Notes: generated by a model from the sequence alone, not told the origin. Shown: positions 7,606 through 14,908, counted from the first letter of the stretch. The stretch: DNA of 17,097 nt from Bacillota bacterium (GCA_016286935.1 JAEEUO010000002.1:1-17097); one strand, 5' to 3'. Numbers and translations: made by a program.

Positions 7606-8949
7606 CTAATAGCGCAGAACGGGGAGATCGAGCATGCGGGCGAGGATCCCGAGTTCATCCGCGCAGTCGCCGTAGAGAACGGTGTAGTGGGGTTCCCAGC
7701 CGTCCAGGACGGTCGTCTCGACGATCTCCTTCGCGGGCGCGTTCGTGCGGACGACGAGGGAGGTGCCGAGGAACTGGCGCGGCTTATCGAGCACTTCGCC
7801 CGAACAGATGAAGAAGCGGAACGCGCCGTTCCGGTCCTGTCCGATGCGGAAGACCGTCGCGGCGGGGGCCGCCTTGCAGCCGAATTCGAGCGTCGGGCCG
7901 ATCCTGCGGTTGCAGTGGACGCCGACGCAGGCGCCCGTATCCTCCCGCGCGAGCGAGCACGCCGCCGTTCCGCAGTGCCAGAACGAGATCGTGTTCTCCG
8001 CTTCGTCGAGGGAGACCGGGTCGCCGAAGAACGCGGGCGTTCCGGTCAGCTTCCGGCCGAGCGCCATCGAGAGCGCGCCGTACGCGTCCGCCTCGCAGCT
8101 CGCGGCGACGCCGCGGTCGTTCAGCATCGCGAGGACGGCGCAGACGGGCGTTCCGAACGACGTGAAGAAGTCGGGCCAGCACCGCGACGCGATCGCGTCG
8201 ACGTGCCGTTCGGTCACGAATTCGTCGTACGCCTTGTAGAGGCGCGCGAAATCGAGGCGGTTCCGGTCGGGCGTCTCGTCGAGGCCGCTCATCGCGCTTT
8301 TCGCCTTCGCGAGGTACGCCGCGGCGTCCTCGTCCGTGAACGATCGCGCGCGGTCGATCAGCTCGCGCGCCTCGACCGATTCGAGCTTCACGCCGAACGT
8401 CTTCCGCATCTCCAGATCGAGCGCGCGGCCGAAGCCGAAGCCCTCGGGGGTATGGCCGATCTGGACGAGCCGCATCGACTTCATCTCAAACCGGAGGCGC
8501 GCGGCGCGCACGACGGCCGCGACGCGCTTTTGTACCGCGTCCTCCGCCGGCGAACCGAAGACGTATTCGAACGGTCCCTCGCGGAACCGGCGGATCGCGT
8601 TGGCGGCGGAGTAGGCGCCCGTCAGCGAGTTGAGGCGGAGGCGTCCGCCGTCGATCACGGGCTCGCGGAGCGTCCAGAGGAGGATCGGCGCGTTCGGGAA
8701 GCGCGCGAGGACCTCCTCCGCGTAGGCGCCGTTCGCGAACGTCGCGTTCTGGAGAACGATCAGATCCGGCGAGACGGTCTCAAGGAACGCCGAAAGGCGG
8801 TCGACCGTCAGAAGGAGGTCGTCCGGGACGCGGACGTTTCCGTCGAGAGAACGGAGCAGCGCGGCGGACTGTTCGAATTCCGCGCGGGCGCTCTCGAGGT
8901 GGAACGTGCCGACGCCGATCGGAAGATAAGCGATTTCAAAGGGTTTCAT
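7606..8949 (-). CDS. sftI: L-fucose/L-arabinose-isomerase-like ketol isomerase, probable sulfoquinovose isomerase
   Basis: The 447-aa protein has the two-part layout of the fucose isomerase superfamily. Residues 1-170 are a Rossmann-like half. The C-terminal half carries the metal-site signature: SCEADAYGAL with E286, LTGTPAFFGDP with D310, and FWHCGTAA with H325, matching the Glu/Asp/His set that binds Mn in fucose isomerase. The expected reaction is aldose to ketose. In this operon that would be sulfoquinovose to 6-deoxy-6-sulfofructose, the substrate of the transaldolase. ATG 8949 begins 11 bases after the DUF4867 stop; an in-frame GTG at 8958 is an alternative start. Its Shine-Dalgarno is weak, so translation may be coupled to the gene before. 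The family call is firm. The substrate is inferred from neighbours, and the symbol assumes the sulfo-TAL reading. Confidence 0.8.
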   Translation of the reverse strand: MKPFEIAYLPIGVGTFHLESARAEFEQSAALLRSLDGNVRVPDDLLLTVDRLSAFLETVSPDLIVLQNATFANGAYAEEVLARFPNAPILLWTLREPVIDGGRLRLNSLTGAYSAANAIRRFREGPFEYVFGSPAEDAVQKRVAAVVRAARLRFEMKSMRLVQIGHTPEGFGFGRALDLEMRKTFGVKLESVEARELIDRARSFTDEDAAAYLAKAKSAMSGLDETPDRNRLDFARLYKAYDEFVTERHVDAIASRCWPDFFTSFGTPVCAVLAMLNDRGVAASCEADAYGALSMALGRKLTGTPAFFGDPVSLDEAENTISFWHCGTAACSLAREDTGACVGVHCNRRIGPTLEFGCKAAPAATVFRIGQDRNGAFRFFICSGEVLDKPRQFLGTSLVVRTNAPAKEIVETTVLDGWEPHYTVLYGDCADELGILARMLDLPVLRY

Positions 8950-8960
8950 AGGGTTCACCG

Positions 8961-9695
8961 TCAATAGAGGAGCGCGCGGTTCGGGCCGAGCAGGCCGGGA
9001 TACGCGCCTTTTTTCATCAGGGGTTCGCGGTCCGGGTGGGCGAGGAGCCACTTGTTCCGCTGGAAGAGAAGCCTTGCCTCCGGGTCGCCGTTCCGTATCG
9101 CTTCGTCCCGCAGCGCGCGCTCGCCGTCCGTGAGCGGCGTGTTCGTGCCGCGCGGGAGGATGATCGCGTCGCGGAACCCCTCGTCCGAAACGCGGAGAGG
9201 GGAGAAGTGGAGCGTCGTCGCGTAGAGCTCGAGGACGGTCCCGCGGGGCGCGAAGAACACCTCCGCGAGGGCGCCGTCGTACGACGGAAGGGCTTCGCCG
9301 TCCGCCGCGTCCGGTCCGCCGGAGAGGCCGCGGACGTCCTGGACACGGCCGAGCGCGAGGCAGAGATCCGTCGCGCAGACGTTGATCTCGCTGCCTTTGT
9401 GGTACTCGAAGCCGTTGTAGGTCGAGTTGCGGCCGTTGCAGTAGCCGATCTCGGGAGCCATCCCGCCGTAGAACGCGGCGGCGAGCTCTTCGCATATCGG
9501 AAACCGCTCCATCGCGGGATCCGACGCCACGTAGACGTTCCCCTCGGCCGGGACGGGCGTCTCCGTTTCGAGGTACCGGATCAGGTCCGCGCAGTCATAG
9601 CCCGTGAGGATCCTGCCGTAGGGACGGAACGCGTCGTCGGACACGCTATAGATCATTATATCATTTTTGCGGATCAAGTCATCGAGTTTATTCAC
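8961..9695 (-). CDS. DUF4867 cupin-like protein
   Basis: The 244-aa protein is recognisable as DUF4867 by the N-terminal pattern IYSVSDDAFRPYGRIL, the central GYCNGRNSTYNGFEYHKGSE and the later LELYATTLHFSP. H99, E103 and H163 are spaced like cupin metal ligands, suggesting a metal-dependent small-molecule enzyme. The start is GTG 9695 (VNKLDDLIRKNDIMIYS), which matches the usual family N-terminus and has AAGGTGG upstream; the longer ATG 9761 frame lies inside the reductase gene. It overlaps the reductase stop by 8 bp, so the two are translationally coupled. I recall this family travelling with Firmicutes sulfo-TAL genes, but not its reaction with certainty. It may be a second isomerase, an epimerase or mutarotase, or the true sulfoquinovose isomerase instead of the gene that follows it. 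Confidence 0.82.
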   Translation of the reverse strand: MNKLDDLIRKNDIMIYSVSDDAFRPYGRILTGYDCADLIRYLETETPVPAEGNVYVASDPAMERFPICEELAAAFYGGMAPEIGYCNGRNSTYNGFEYHKGSEINVCATDLCLALGRVQDVRGLSGGPDAADGEALPSYDGALAEVFFAPRGTVLELYATTLHFSPLRVSDEGFRDAIILPRGTNTPLTDGERALRDEAIRNGDPEARLLFQRNKWLLAHPDREPLMKKGAYPGLLGPNRALLY

Positions 9696-10545
9696 CGCGC
9701 ACCACCTTGATCGTCGCGGAAAGGTCTTCCTTCCCGAGACCCATCTCGAGCGCCCGGTCATAGACGCGCGCGACGTTCTCCTCGCCCGGCATCGGGAAGC
9801 CGATCTCCTTCGCCATATTGAGGCAGATGTGGACGTCCTTGTGCTCGTTCTGTACCGAGAAGGCAGTCGTGTAATCCTCGTTCGCGAGATTCTCCAGCTT
9901 CGAGGTGAGGTACGAATTCCCCGCGCCGCCGTAGGAGATTGCCTGGGCGAACGTCCGGATGTCGATGCCCATCTTCGCGGCGAGCGTCGCCGTTTCGTTG
10001 ACGCCGTTCTGGATCTGGGAGAGGAGCGCGTTGTGGCAGATCTTCATCACGAGGCCGGTGCCGTTCCCGCCGAGGTGCATGACGTGTTCGCCCATGTAGA
10101 GCAGGATCGGCTTCATCGCCTCGAACGCCTCGTCCGAGCCGCCGACGAGGATGTTGAGCTTGCCGGCGATCGCGGCGGGCTTGCTCTTCAGAACGGGCGC
10201 GTCGATGAACTCCGCGCCGGTCTTCTTGACCGTCTCCGCGATCTCCACCGAGGCGGGCGGGTCGATCGTGCCCATGTCGACGCACGTTTTGCCGGGTCCG
10301 AGGAACGGCAGGATCTTCGTGTAGACGTCGCGGGAATGGGCGGACGTCGGGACCATCGTGATGATGACGTCCGCGCGCTTCGCGATCTCGATCTCATCCG
10401 CGCAGGGGACGGCGCCGATCGCGGCGAGCTTTTCGTTCTGGGACGGCTTGTGGTCGTAGCAATAGACGGTGTCGTTGTGTTTCCGGACGATGTTTTCGCA
10501 CATGGATTCGCCCATGATGCCGAGTCCGATGAATCCGATCTTCAT
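9688..10545 (-). CDS. HIBADH-family reductase, probable sulfolactaldehyde reductase
   Basis: The 285-aa protein is a full-length beta-hydroxyacid dehydrogenase. It has the Rossmann motif GLGIMG (7-12), an acidic residue ending beta-2 (D31, favouring NAD over NADP), the substrate loop DAPVLKSKPAA (115-125) and the catalytic Lys168 in MKICHN. E. coli YihU, the sulfolactaldehyde reductase of sulfoglycolysis, belongs to this family, and here the enzyme sits directly after the transaldolase. Expected reaction: 3-sulfolactaldehyde + NADH to 2,3-dihydroxypropane-1-sulfonate, which would regenerate NAD in an anaerobe. Two YihU sulfonate-contact positions differ: R123 aligns with K120 and N174 with H171. 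A typical HIBADH loop (SGG) is also absent, so it is not an ordinary tartronate-semialdehyde reductase. ATG 10545 has AGGAGG 8 bases upstream. Confidence 0.82.
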   Translation of the reverse strand: MKIGFIGLGIMGESMCENIVRKHNDTVYCYDHKPSQNEKLAAIGAVPCADEIEIAKRADVIITMVPTSAHSRDVYTKILPFLGPGKTCVDMGTIDPPASVEIAETVKKTGAEFIDAPVLKSKPAAIAGKLNILVGGSDEAFEAMKPILLYMGEHVMHLGGNGTGLVMKICHNALLSQIQNGVNETATLAAKMGIDIRTFAQAISYGGAGNSYLTSKLENLANEDYTTAFSVQNEHKDVHICLNMAKEIGFPMPGEENVARVYDRALEMGLGKEDLSATIKVVRGE

Positions 10546-10564
10546 TTCGATTGCCTCCTGCCTC

Positions 10565-11251
10565 TCATTCCTTCGCCGTGTTGTCCCACGCGTTCTGGAA
10601 CGTTTCGATGCCCTGGCGCGTGTAGGGGTGGTTCATCGAATCCTTGTAGACGGCAAGGCCGGCCGTCACGATGTCGGCGCCCGCGACGGCGCAGTCGACG
10701 AACTGCTTCGGGGTGCGGATCGCGGCGCAGATGATCTGCGTCTTTCCGGTGAAGCCGTAGTTCGCGTAGATGTCGACGATGTCCTGGATGTACTGGCGGC
10801 AGTCCTCGCCGTTCGCTTCCTTCCAGCCGATGAACGGGGAGACGAAGAGCGAACCGTTCTTCGCGGGAAGGATCGCCTGCGCGGCGGAGAAGATCAGCGT
10901 CACGTTCGTGCGGATGCCCTCCTGTTCGAGGCGGCGGGCCGCGGCGATGCCGGCTTCGGTCGCGGGGATCTTGATGACGAAGTTCTTCGAAATCGGCGCG
11001 ATCTTCCGCGCGGCCTCGATCATGCCCTCGGTGTCGAGGATGTGGGGGTCGATCTCGACGGAGACCGGGAACTTCTCCCAGCCCGTCAGGCCTTCCTTTT
11101 CGATCCAGTTCGCGATGTCGCCGACCGCCGTCAGGAACGGCTTGCCGGAGAGCATGATGTGCTTCGGGTTCGTCGTGACGCCGTCGATGCCGAACGTATG
11201 GTACGCTTCGTTGATCTCGTCGAGTTTGGCGCTGTCGAGAAAGTATTTCAT
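10565..11251 (-). CDS. sftT: Fructose-6-phosphate-aldolase-type transaldolase, probable sulfofructose transaldolase
   Basis: The 228-aa protein is a compact class I transaldolase/FSA barrel. It has D6 (KYFLDSAKL), T26-T27-N28 (DGVTTNP), the Schiff-base Lys94 in FVIKIPATE, and the TNVTLIFSAAQA strand. In the sulfo-TAL pathway it moves the dihydroxyacetone unit of 6-deoxy-6-sulfofructose to glyceraldehyde-3-phosphate, giving fructose-6-phosphate and sulfolactaldehyde. The usual phosphate-pocket residues of the family are changed: Arg of the GRxDD/NRIDA motif (E. coli FSA R134) is Trp143 followed by Lys144, and Ser of AASxR (S166) is Ala177. That fits an altered C6 substituent. ATG 11251 has AAGGAGG upstream; the ATG at 11272 has none. 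No kinase or second aldolase accompanies it, which argues for the transaldolase route over the sulfo-EMP route. Confidence 0.84.
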   Translation of the reverse strand: MKYFLDSAKLDEINEAYHTFGIDGVTTNPKHIMLSGKPFLTAVGDIANWIEKEGLTGWEKFPVSVEIDPHILDTEGMIEAARKIAPISKNFVIKIPATEAGIAAARRLEQEGIRTNVTLIFSAAQAILPAKNGSLFVSPFIGWKEANGEDCRQYIQDIVDIYANYGFTGKTQIICAAIRTPKQFVDCAVAGADIVTAGLAVYKDSMNHPYTRQGIETFQNAWDNTAKE

Positions 11252-11290
11252 GGTTGAGTATCCTCCTTGCATTTAAAACGGAACGGTCCG

Positions 11291-12778
11291 TTATTTTGTC
11301 GTGTTGAATTTGAGCGCGTTGTCGCGGTTCCAGAGCTTGTCGTAGGCGAAGCCGGTGAGCTTCTCGCAGACGGCGACCTCTTCCGGCGTGGCGGCCGAAT
11401 CGTCCTCGCCCTTGCGGCGCGCGATCTCTTTTTTGATGATCTCGAATTCCTTCTTCTTCATCGGGAAGATGACCGTGAAGAGGATCGCGAGCGCCATCAG
11501 GACGATCGGCGCGAAGACGTAGATCAGGGCGATGCCGTGCTGCGTCGAGGCGGCCTGGCGGAGTCCGCTGTTCGAGAGGACTTCGTCGTAGCCGACCATC
11601 GCGAGCAGGACGCCGATGATGGCCGTCGAGAAGCCCGTCGCGATCTTGCGGACGAACGTCGCCATCGCGGAGCAGGTGCCCGGACGGCTGATCGAGGTGA
11701 TGAGCTGGTCGACGTCGGCCATGTCGGCGAGGATCGCGTAGATCGTCGTCGAGGAGCCGGCCATGCCGAGGCCGATGATGAACGAGAGCACGAGGATGAT
11801 CATGAAGTTCGCGCCCTCGTGGGAGAACGCCAGAAGGGCGAGCGTCGCGGCGATGCGGACGGGGAAGCCGACGAGCAGCGGGAACTTCTTCGACGTCTTC
11901 GCCATGATCGGCGTGAAGAGGATCGTGCCGACGAACTGGGAGAGCAGGATGACGGCCATCAGGTAGGTGAAGCGGCCGCCGCCGTACGCGTTGAGAACGT
12001 CGTCGACGTAGTAGACGGCGAGGCCGGTCACGAAGTCGGCCGCGCCCTGGCCGCAGAGGAAGATGCCGATGAAGAGGCGGAACGAACGGCTCTTATAGAC
12101 CGTCAGCGACTGGACGAACGATTCGCCGAACCCGATCTTCACGACGGGTTTCTGTTTTTCCCACGTGCCGAAGAACGTGAGAAGGATGCAGATCAGGAAG
12201 ATCACGCCGAAGATCAGCGCGCAGGTCAGATACGGCGCGGGATTCGTGTTGTCCTTGATCAGGAGCGTCGGGATCAGGCCCGCGAGGATCGCGCCGAACG
12301 TCGAGAAGATCATGCGCGTTCCGGAGAACTTCGCGCGGACGGTGTAGTCGTCGACCATGTCGGGGAGCAGGCCGTTGTACGGGACCATGACGATCGTGAA
12401 GCCGGTCGAGAAGAGCATGTACATCAGCATGTAGAAGACGTACTTCGTCGTCATCGAGTCGCTCGAGACGCGGATCCACATCAGGATGAAGGTGATCGCG
12501 CTGATGACGCTTCCGATGAGGATGTAGAAGCGCTTCGGGCCGAACTTCGATCTCGTCCGGTCGCAGATGTTGCCCATGATCGGGTCGGTGACGGCGTCCC
12601 AGATCTTGCCGATGAGCGGGATCGTGCCGGCGAGCGCCGTGGGCATGCCGAGGGCCTTCGTCAGAAAGACGGTGTAGAAGGTCGAGATGACGACGAACGC
12701 GCCGCCGCCGTAGATGTCGGCAAAGCCGTAGCCGAGCCGGGAGCGGAGAGACGTCTCTCGCGGGTTCCGTTGATCCAT
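11291..12778 (-). CDS. GPH-family (MFS_2) sugar:cation symporter
   Basis: The 495-aa protein has about 12 hydrophobic segments. Its hallmark glycoside-pentoside-hexuronide loop is DAVTDPIMGNICDRTRSKFG (61-80). The hydrophilic C-terminal tail (from about 440) contains basic KKKEFEIIKKEIARRK. E. coli YihO/YihP of the sulfoquinovose cluster belong to the same family. It lies between the glycosidase and the transaldolase, so it most likely imports the sulfoquinovoside or free sugar. Only one transporter is encoded here, so export of the C3 product must use this protein or one elsewhere. ATG 12778 has AAGGAGG 7 bases upstream, 40 bp after the GH31 stop. Substrate is inferred from context. Confidence 0.88.
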   Translation of the reverse strand: MDQRNPRETSLRSRLGYGFADIYGGGAFVVISTFYTVFLTKALGMPTALAGTIPLIGKIWDAVTDPIMGNICDRTRSKFGPKRFYILIGSVISAITFILMWIRVSSDSMTTKYVFYMLMYMLFSTGFTIVMVPYNGLLPDMVDDYTVRAKFSGTRMIFSTFGAILAGLIPTLLIKDNTNPAPYLTCALIFGVIFLICILLTFFGTWEKQKPVVKIGFGESFVQSLTVYKSRSFRLFIGIFLCGQGAADFVTGLAVYYVDDVLNAYGGGRFTYLMAVILLSQFVGTILFTPIMAKTSKKFPLLVGFPVRIAATLALLAFSHEGANFMIILVLSFIIGLGMAGSSTTIYAILADMADVDQLITSISRPGTCSAMATFVRKIATGFSTAIIGVLLAMVGYDEVLSNSGLRQAASTQHGIALIYVFAPIVLMALAILFTVIFPMKKKEFEIIKKEIARRKGEDDSAATPEEVAVCEKLTGFAYDKLWNRDNALKFNTTK

Positions 12779-12818
12779 TGCGGTTCCTCCTTGCAGGATG
12801 ACGGGAAAAGGGGTTGGT

Positions 12819-14792
12819 TTATTCGTTCCGGCCGAGAGCGAGGAACTCGTTCAGCCGGGGACTTTCCTTGCGGATGAAGACGGGGGGACGGCCGACGGGC
12901 GCGGGGACGGTGATCGTCCCGGAGACGTATTCGCGGCCGGTGAAGAGGTGGATCCAGCGCCCTTCGGGAAGGGTGACGGCGCGTTCCCCGGCGCCTTCCG
13001 CGAGAACGGGACACACGAGCAGATCGCGTCCGAGCAGGTACTCGGTCGTCTCCGTGTAGGCGAACGCCTCGTCGTAATGGTAGAAGAGCGGGCGCATCAC
13101 GGGGATCCCGCGGTCCGCGCATTCCGCGACGCATTCCTTCAGGTAGTCCGCGAGGCCCGCGTGGAGGCGGGACGTCCGCGCGAGCTGGGCGAGGAGCTCC
13201 GCGTCGCCGTCGAACTGGACGTTGCGCGAGGGCTGGTTGCCTTCGTGGAAGCGGTAGAGCGGCGAGAAGGCGTTCATCTCCTCCCAGCGGAGCAGGAGCT
13301 CCTTCGGCCGCGTCATGTGCATGATCGTCGTATAGCCGCCCGCGTCGGAGTGGGTGATGCCGAAGCCGCTCATCGCGAGGGAGAGCGTCGCGGGAATGAC
13401 CGACGGGAGGCCGTCGTCGCGGGACCAGTCGACGTGCTGGTCGCCGGTCCACATCATCGTCGAGGCCGCGACCGTTCCCGTATGGCCCGCGCGCGTGAAG
13501 AAGAACACGTCGTCCTCCTTTCCGCACTCGCGGATCGCCTCGCGGTTCAGACGCGCCCAGACGGCCGGCCACGTGTTGTGGACGTACGCGGGGTCCTCGC
13601 CGCTCCAGAGCACGCAGTCGGTCGGCAGATACTCGCCGAAATCGGCCATCCAGCCGCCGAGGCCGAGGCCGATCATGTTCGTCTTGACGATCTCCTTGTA
13701 CCAGGCGTACGCGTCGGGGTTCGTGAGGTCGATCATCGCCGCGGGGAACGTCGTGATCGTGACGAGGTAGTCCCCGCCGTCCCTGTTCTTCACGCAGAAG
13801 CCGCGCTCATGGGCCGTCCGGTAGAGATCCTTTTCGATCGCGAGGAAGGGGTTGATGTAGCCGAGGAAGCGGACGCCCGCCGCGCGCCATTCCGCGATCT
13901 TCTCATCGAGGCGCGGATAGAGCTCGCGGTCCCATTCCCAGTTCCACATGACCTGGTAGCCGAAGCCCGTCCGGCGGCAGCCGCACCAGTCCTGGGACCA
14001 GACGCCGCAGATCTCCGCGCCGGCGGCCTTCGCGGCCGCGATCTTCGCGTCGACCGTCTCCGTGCCGCCCTGGATCGCGACGATCGCGCCGCCGTAGATC
14101 CAGTCGGGCAGGACGGACTGGCGGCCGAGAAAGGCGGACAGCTTTTCGGAGAGAGCGGGGAACGTTTCCGCGGAAGCGGTGTAGAGCACGGGCAGCTCCT
14201 GGAAGCGGAGCGTCGTCCGTCCGGGCTCCGTGAAATCGAACTCCGCGTAGCCGTTCACGTCGGCGTGGACGTAATACTTCCGGCTCGACACGAACGTCGG
14301 CTGGGCGTAGTACGATTCGTAGCGGCCGAACGGCAGCGTATGGGCAGGGTTCTTGCCGAGCACCTTCTCGCGGATCATCTTCTTGCCGATCCGGTCGGTG
14401 TTCTGGTGTTCGGCGACGAAGATGCGGACGTTCTCGCCCTTCAGGTCGAACTTCGAGTACGTCTCGCCGCAGCCGTAGACGTGTTCGTCCGGGTCGGCCG
14501 GAAAGGAGACGTAGAAGCGGTTGTGGGGCGCCTTCGCGGCGATCCCCGTGTAGGCGAGCCGCGCTTTCACGCGTCCGCCTTCCTCTTCGGTGACGTACAG
14601 CGTATAGCGCTCCTCCGGGGACGTTCCCGCGTAGGCGACCGCGACGCCGTCGGCCGTCTCCGCGGCGTGTTCGCGCGTCAGGCGGACCGGCTTTCCGGTC
14701 TTCTGTTTGTACGAAAAACTCCCCCGCGTCATCGTGAAGCGGTTTTCACCGACGGCGACGGCGAGTTCGAGGCAATTCCGGAAATCGATCAT
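12819..14792 (-). CDS. sftG: GH31 glycosidase of the sulfoquinovosidase type, with a variant sulfonate pocket
   Basis: The 657-aa protein aligns along its length with E. coli YihQ (recalled sequence). Shared blocks include YGCGE, LPDWIYxG, IQGGT, QDWxGxRxTxFGxxVMWNW, GGWMADFGEYLPTD, MMWxGDQxVDWS and HSDxGGYTT. The nucleophile is D384 (YihQ D405) and the acid/base D451 (D472). Of the five YihQ sulfoquinovose-recognition positions, Q262, Q288, W304 and Y508 are kept as Q241, Q267, W283 and Y487. R301 is replaced by Gln280 (codon at 13955-13953). No signal peptide is seen, so it should act in the cytoplasm after uptake, releasing the 6-sulfo sugar from glycerol or other aglycones. ATG 14792 has GGGAGGG upstream; the frame is open to an earlier ATG at 14900, but that part covers the promoter. 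It is the first gene of the operon. A preference for another 6-substituted alpha-glucoside is possible. Confidence 0.88.
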   Translation of the reverse strand: MIDFRNCLELAVAVGENRFTMTRGSFSYKQKTGKPVRLTREHAAETADGVAVAYAGTSPEERYTLYVTEEEGGRVKARLAYTGIAAKAPHNRFYVSFPADPDEHVYGCGETYSKFDLKGENVRIFVAEHQNTDRIGKKMIREKVLGKNPAHTLPFGRYESYYAQPTFVSSRKYYVHADVNGYAEFDFTEPGRTTLRFQELPVLYTASAETFPALSEKLSAFLGRQSVLPDWIYGGAIVAIQGGTETVDAKIAAAKAAGAEICGVWSQDWCGCRRTGFGYQVMWNWEWDRELYPRLDEKIAEWRAAGVRFLGYINPFLAIEKDLYRTAHERGFCVKNRDGGDYLVTITTFPAAMIDLTNPDAYAWYKEIVKTNMIGLGLGGWMADFGEYLPTDCVLWSGEDPAYVHNTWPAVWARLNREAIRECGKEDDVFFFTRAGHTGTVAASTMMWTGDQHVDWSRDDGLPSVIPATLSLAMSGFGITHSDAGGYTTIMHMTRPKELLLRWEEMNAFSPLYRFHEGNQPSRNVQFDGDAELLAQLARTSRLHAGLADYLKECVAECADRGIPVMRPLFYHYDEAFAYTETTEYLLGRDLLVCPVLAEGAGERAVTLPEGRWIHLFTGREYVSGTITVPAPVGRPPVFIRKESPRLNEFLALGRNE

Positions 14793-14818
14793 GGCGGGCG
14801 CCCTCCCAGCGGAAGCAC

Positions 14819-14843
14819 AATTAATTAAAGACTTTAATAAATT
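14819..14843. promoter_or_regulatory. 25-bp near-perfect palindrome at the operon start, candidate ROK operator
   Basis: The plus-strand arms AATTAATTAAAG (14819-14830) and CTTTAATAAATT (14832-14843) pair at 11 of 12 positions around a central A at 14831. It begins one base downstream of the -10 box and covers the expected transcription start near 14838. A protein bound there would block initiation. AT-rich palindromes of this length are typical targets of NagC/XylR-type ROK repressors, and the operon encodes one. No second copy was seen at the ROK gene. Confidence 0.7.
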
Positions 14844-14844
14844 C

Positions 14845-14872
14845 ATTATACCGACTTTTTCAGGAAAAACAA
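14845..14872 (-). promoter_or_regulatory. Promoter of the seven-gene sugar operon
   Basis: On the minus strand, -35 TTGTTT (14872-14867) and a perfect -10 TATAAT (14850-14845) are separated by 16 bp. Transcription would start near 14838 and leave a leader of about 45 nt before ATG 14792. No other convincing promoter was seen inside the operon. Confidence 0.75.
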
Positions 14873-14880
14873 CCCCTGTG

Positions 14881-14908
14881 ATAAAAGGAAAACCCCGCAT
14901 GCGCGGGG
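14881..14908 (-). terminator. Rho-independent terminator after the HD-GYP-like gene
   Basis: CCCCGC (14893-14898) pairs with GCGGGG (14903-14908) around a 4-base loop. On the minus strand the stem is followed by TTTTCCTTTT. It lies 18 bases past the stop codon at 14927 and insulates the signalling genes from the sugar operon promoter. An outer inverted repeat (CCTGTGA 14875-14881, TCACAGG 14913-14919) brackets it. Confidence 0.8.

Noticed and set aside
8950..9495. N-terminal extension of the isomerase frame up to 9495
   Set aside because: The added residues are an Arg-rich frame shadow of the DUF4867 gene. The fucose-isomerase-like protein begins naturally at MKPFEIAYLPIG.
9696..9761. Longer start of the DUF4867 gene at ATG 9761
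   Set aside because: The extra 22 residues (Arg/Trp-rich) lie inside the reductase gene and are not like the family. GTG 9695 gives the usual N-terminus and a plausible binding site.
12819..14792. Ordinary GH31 alpha-glucosidase or alpha-xylosidase
   Set aside because: The QDWxGxRxTxFG...WNW block, the HSDxGGYTT block and the neighbour genes fit the sulfoquinovosidase branch far better, despite the R301 to Gln change.
14793..14900. 36-residue N-terminal extension of the GH31 enzyme from ATG 14900
   Set aside because: It covers the palindrome, the -10/-35 and the upstream terminator, and the YihQ family has nothing similar. ATG 14792 has GGGAGGG.
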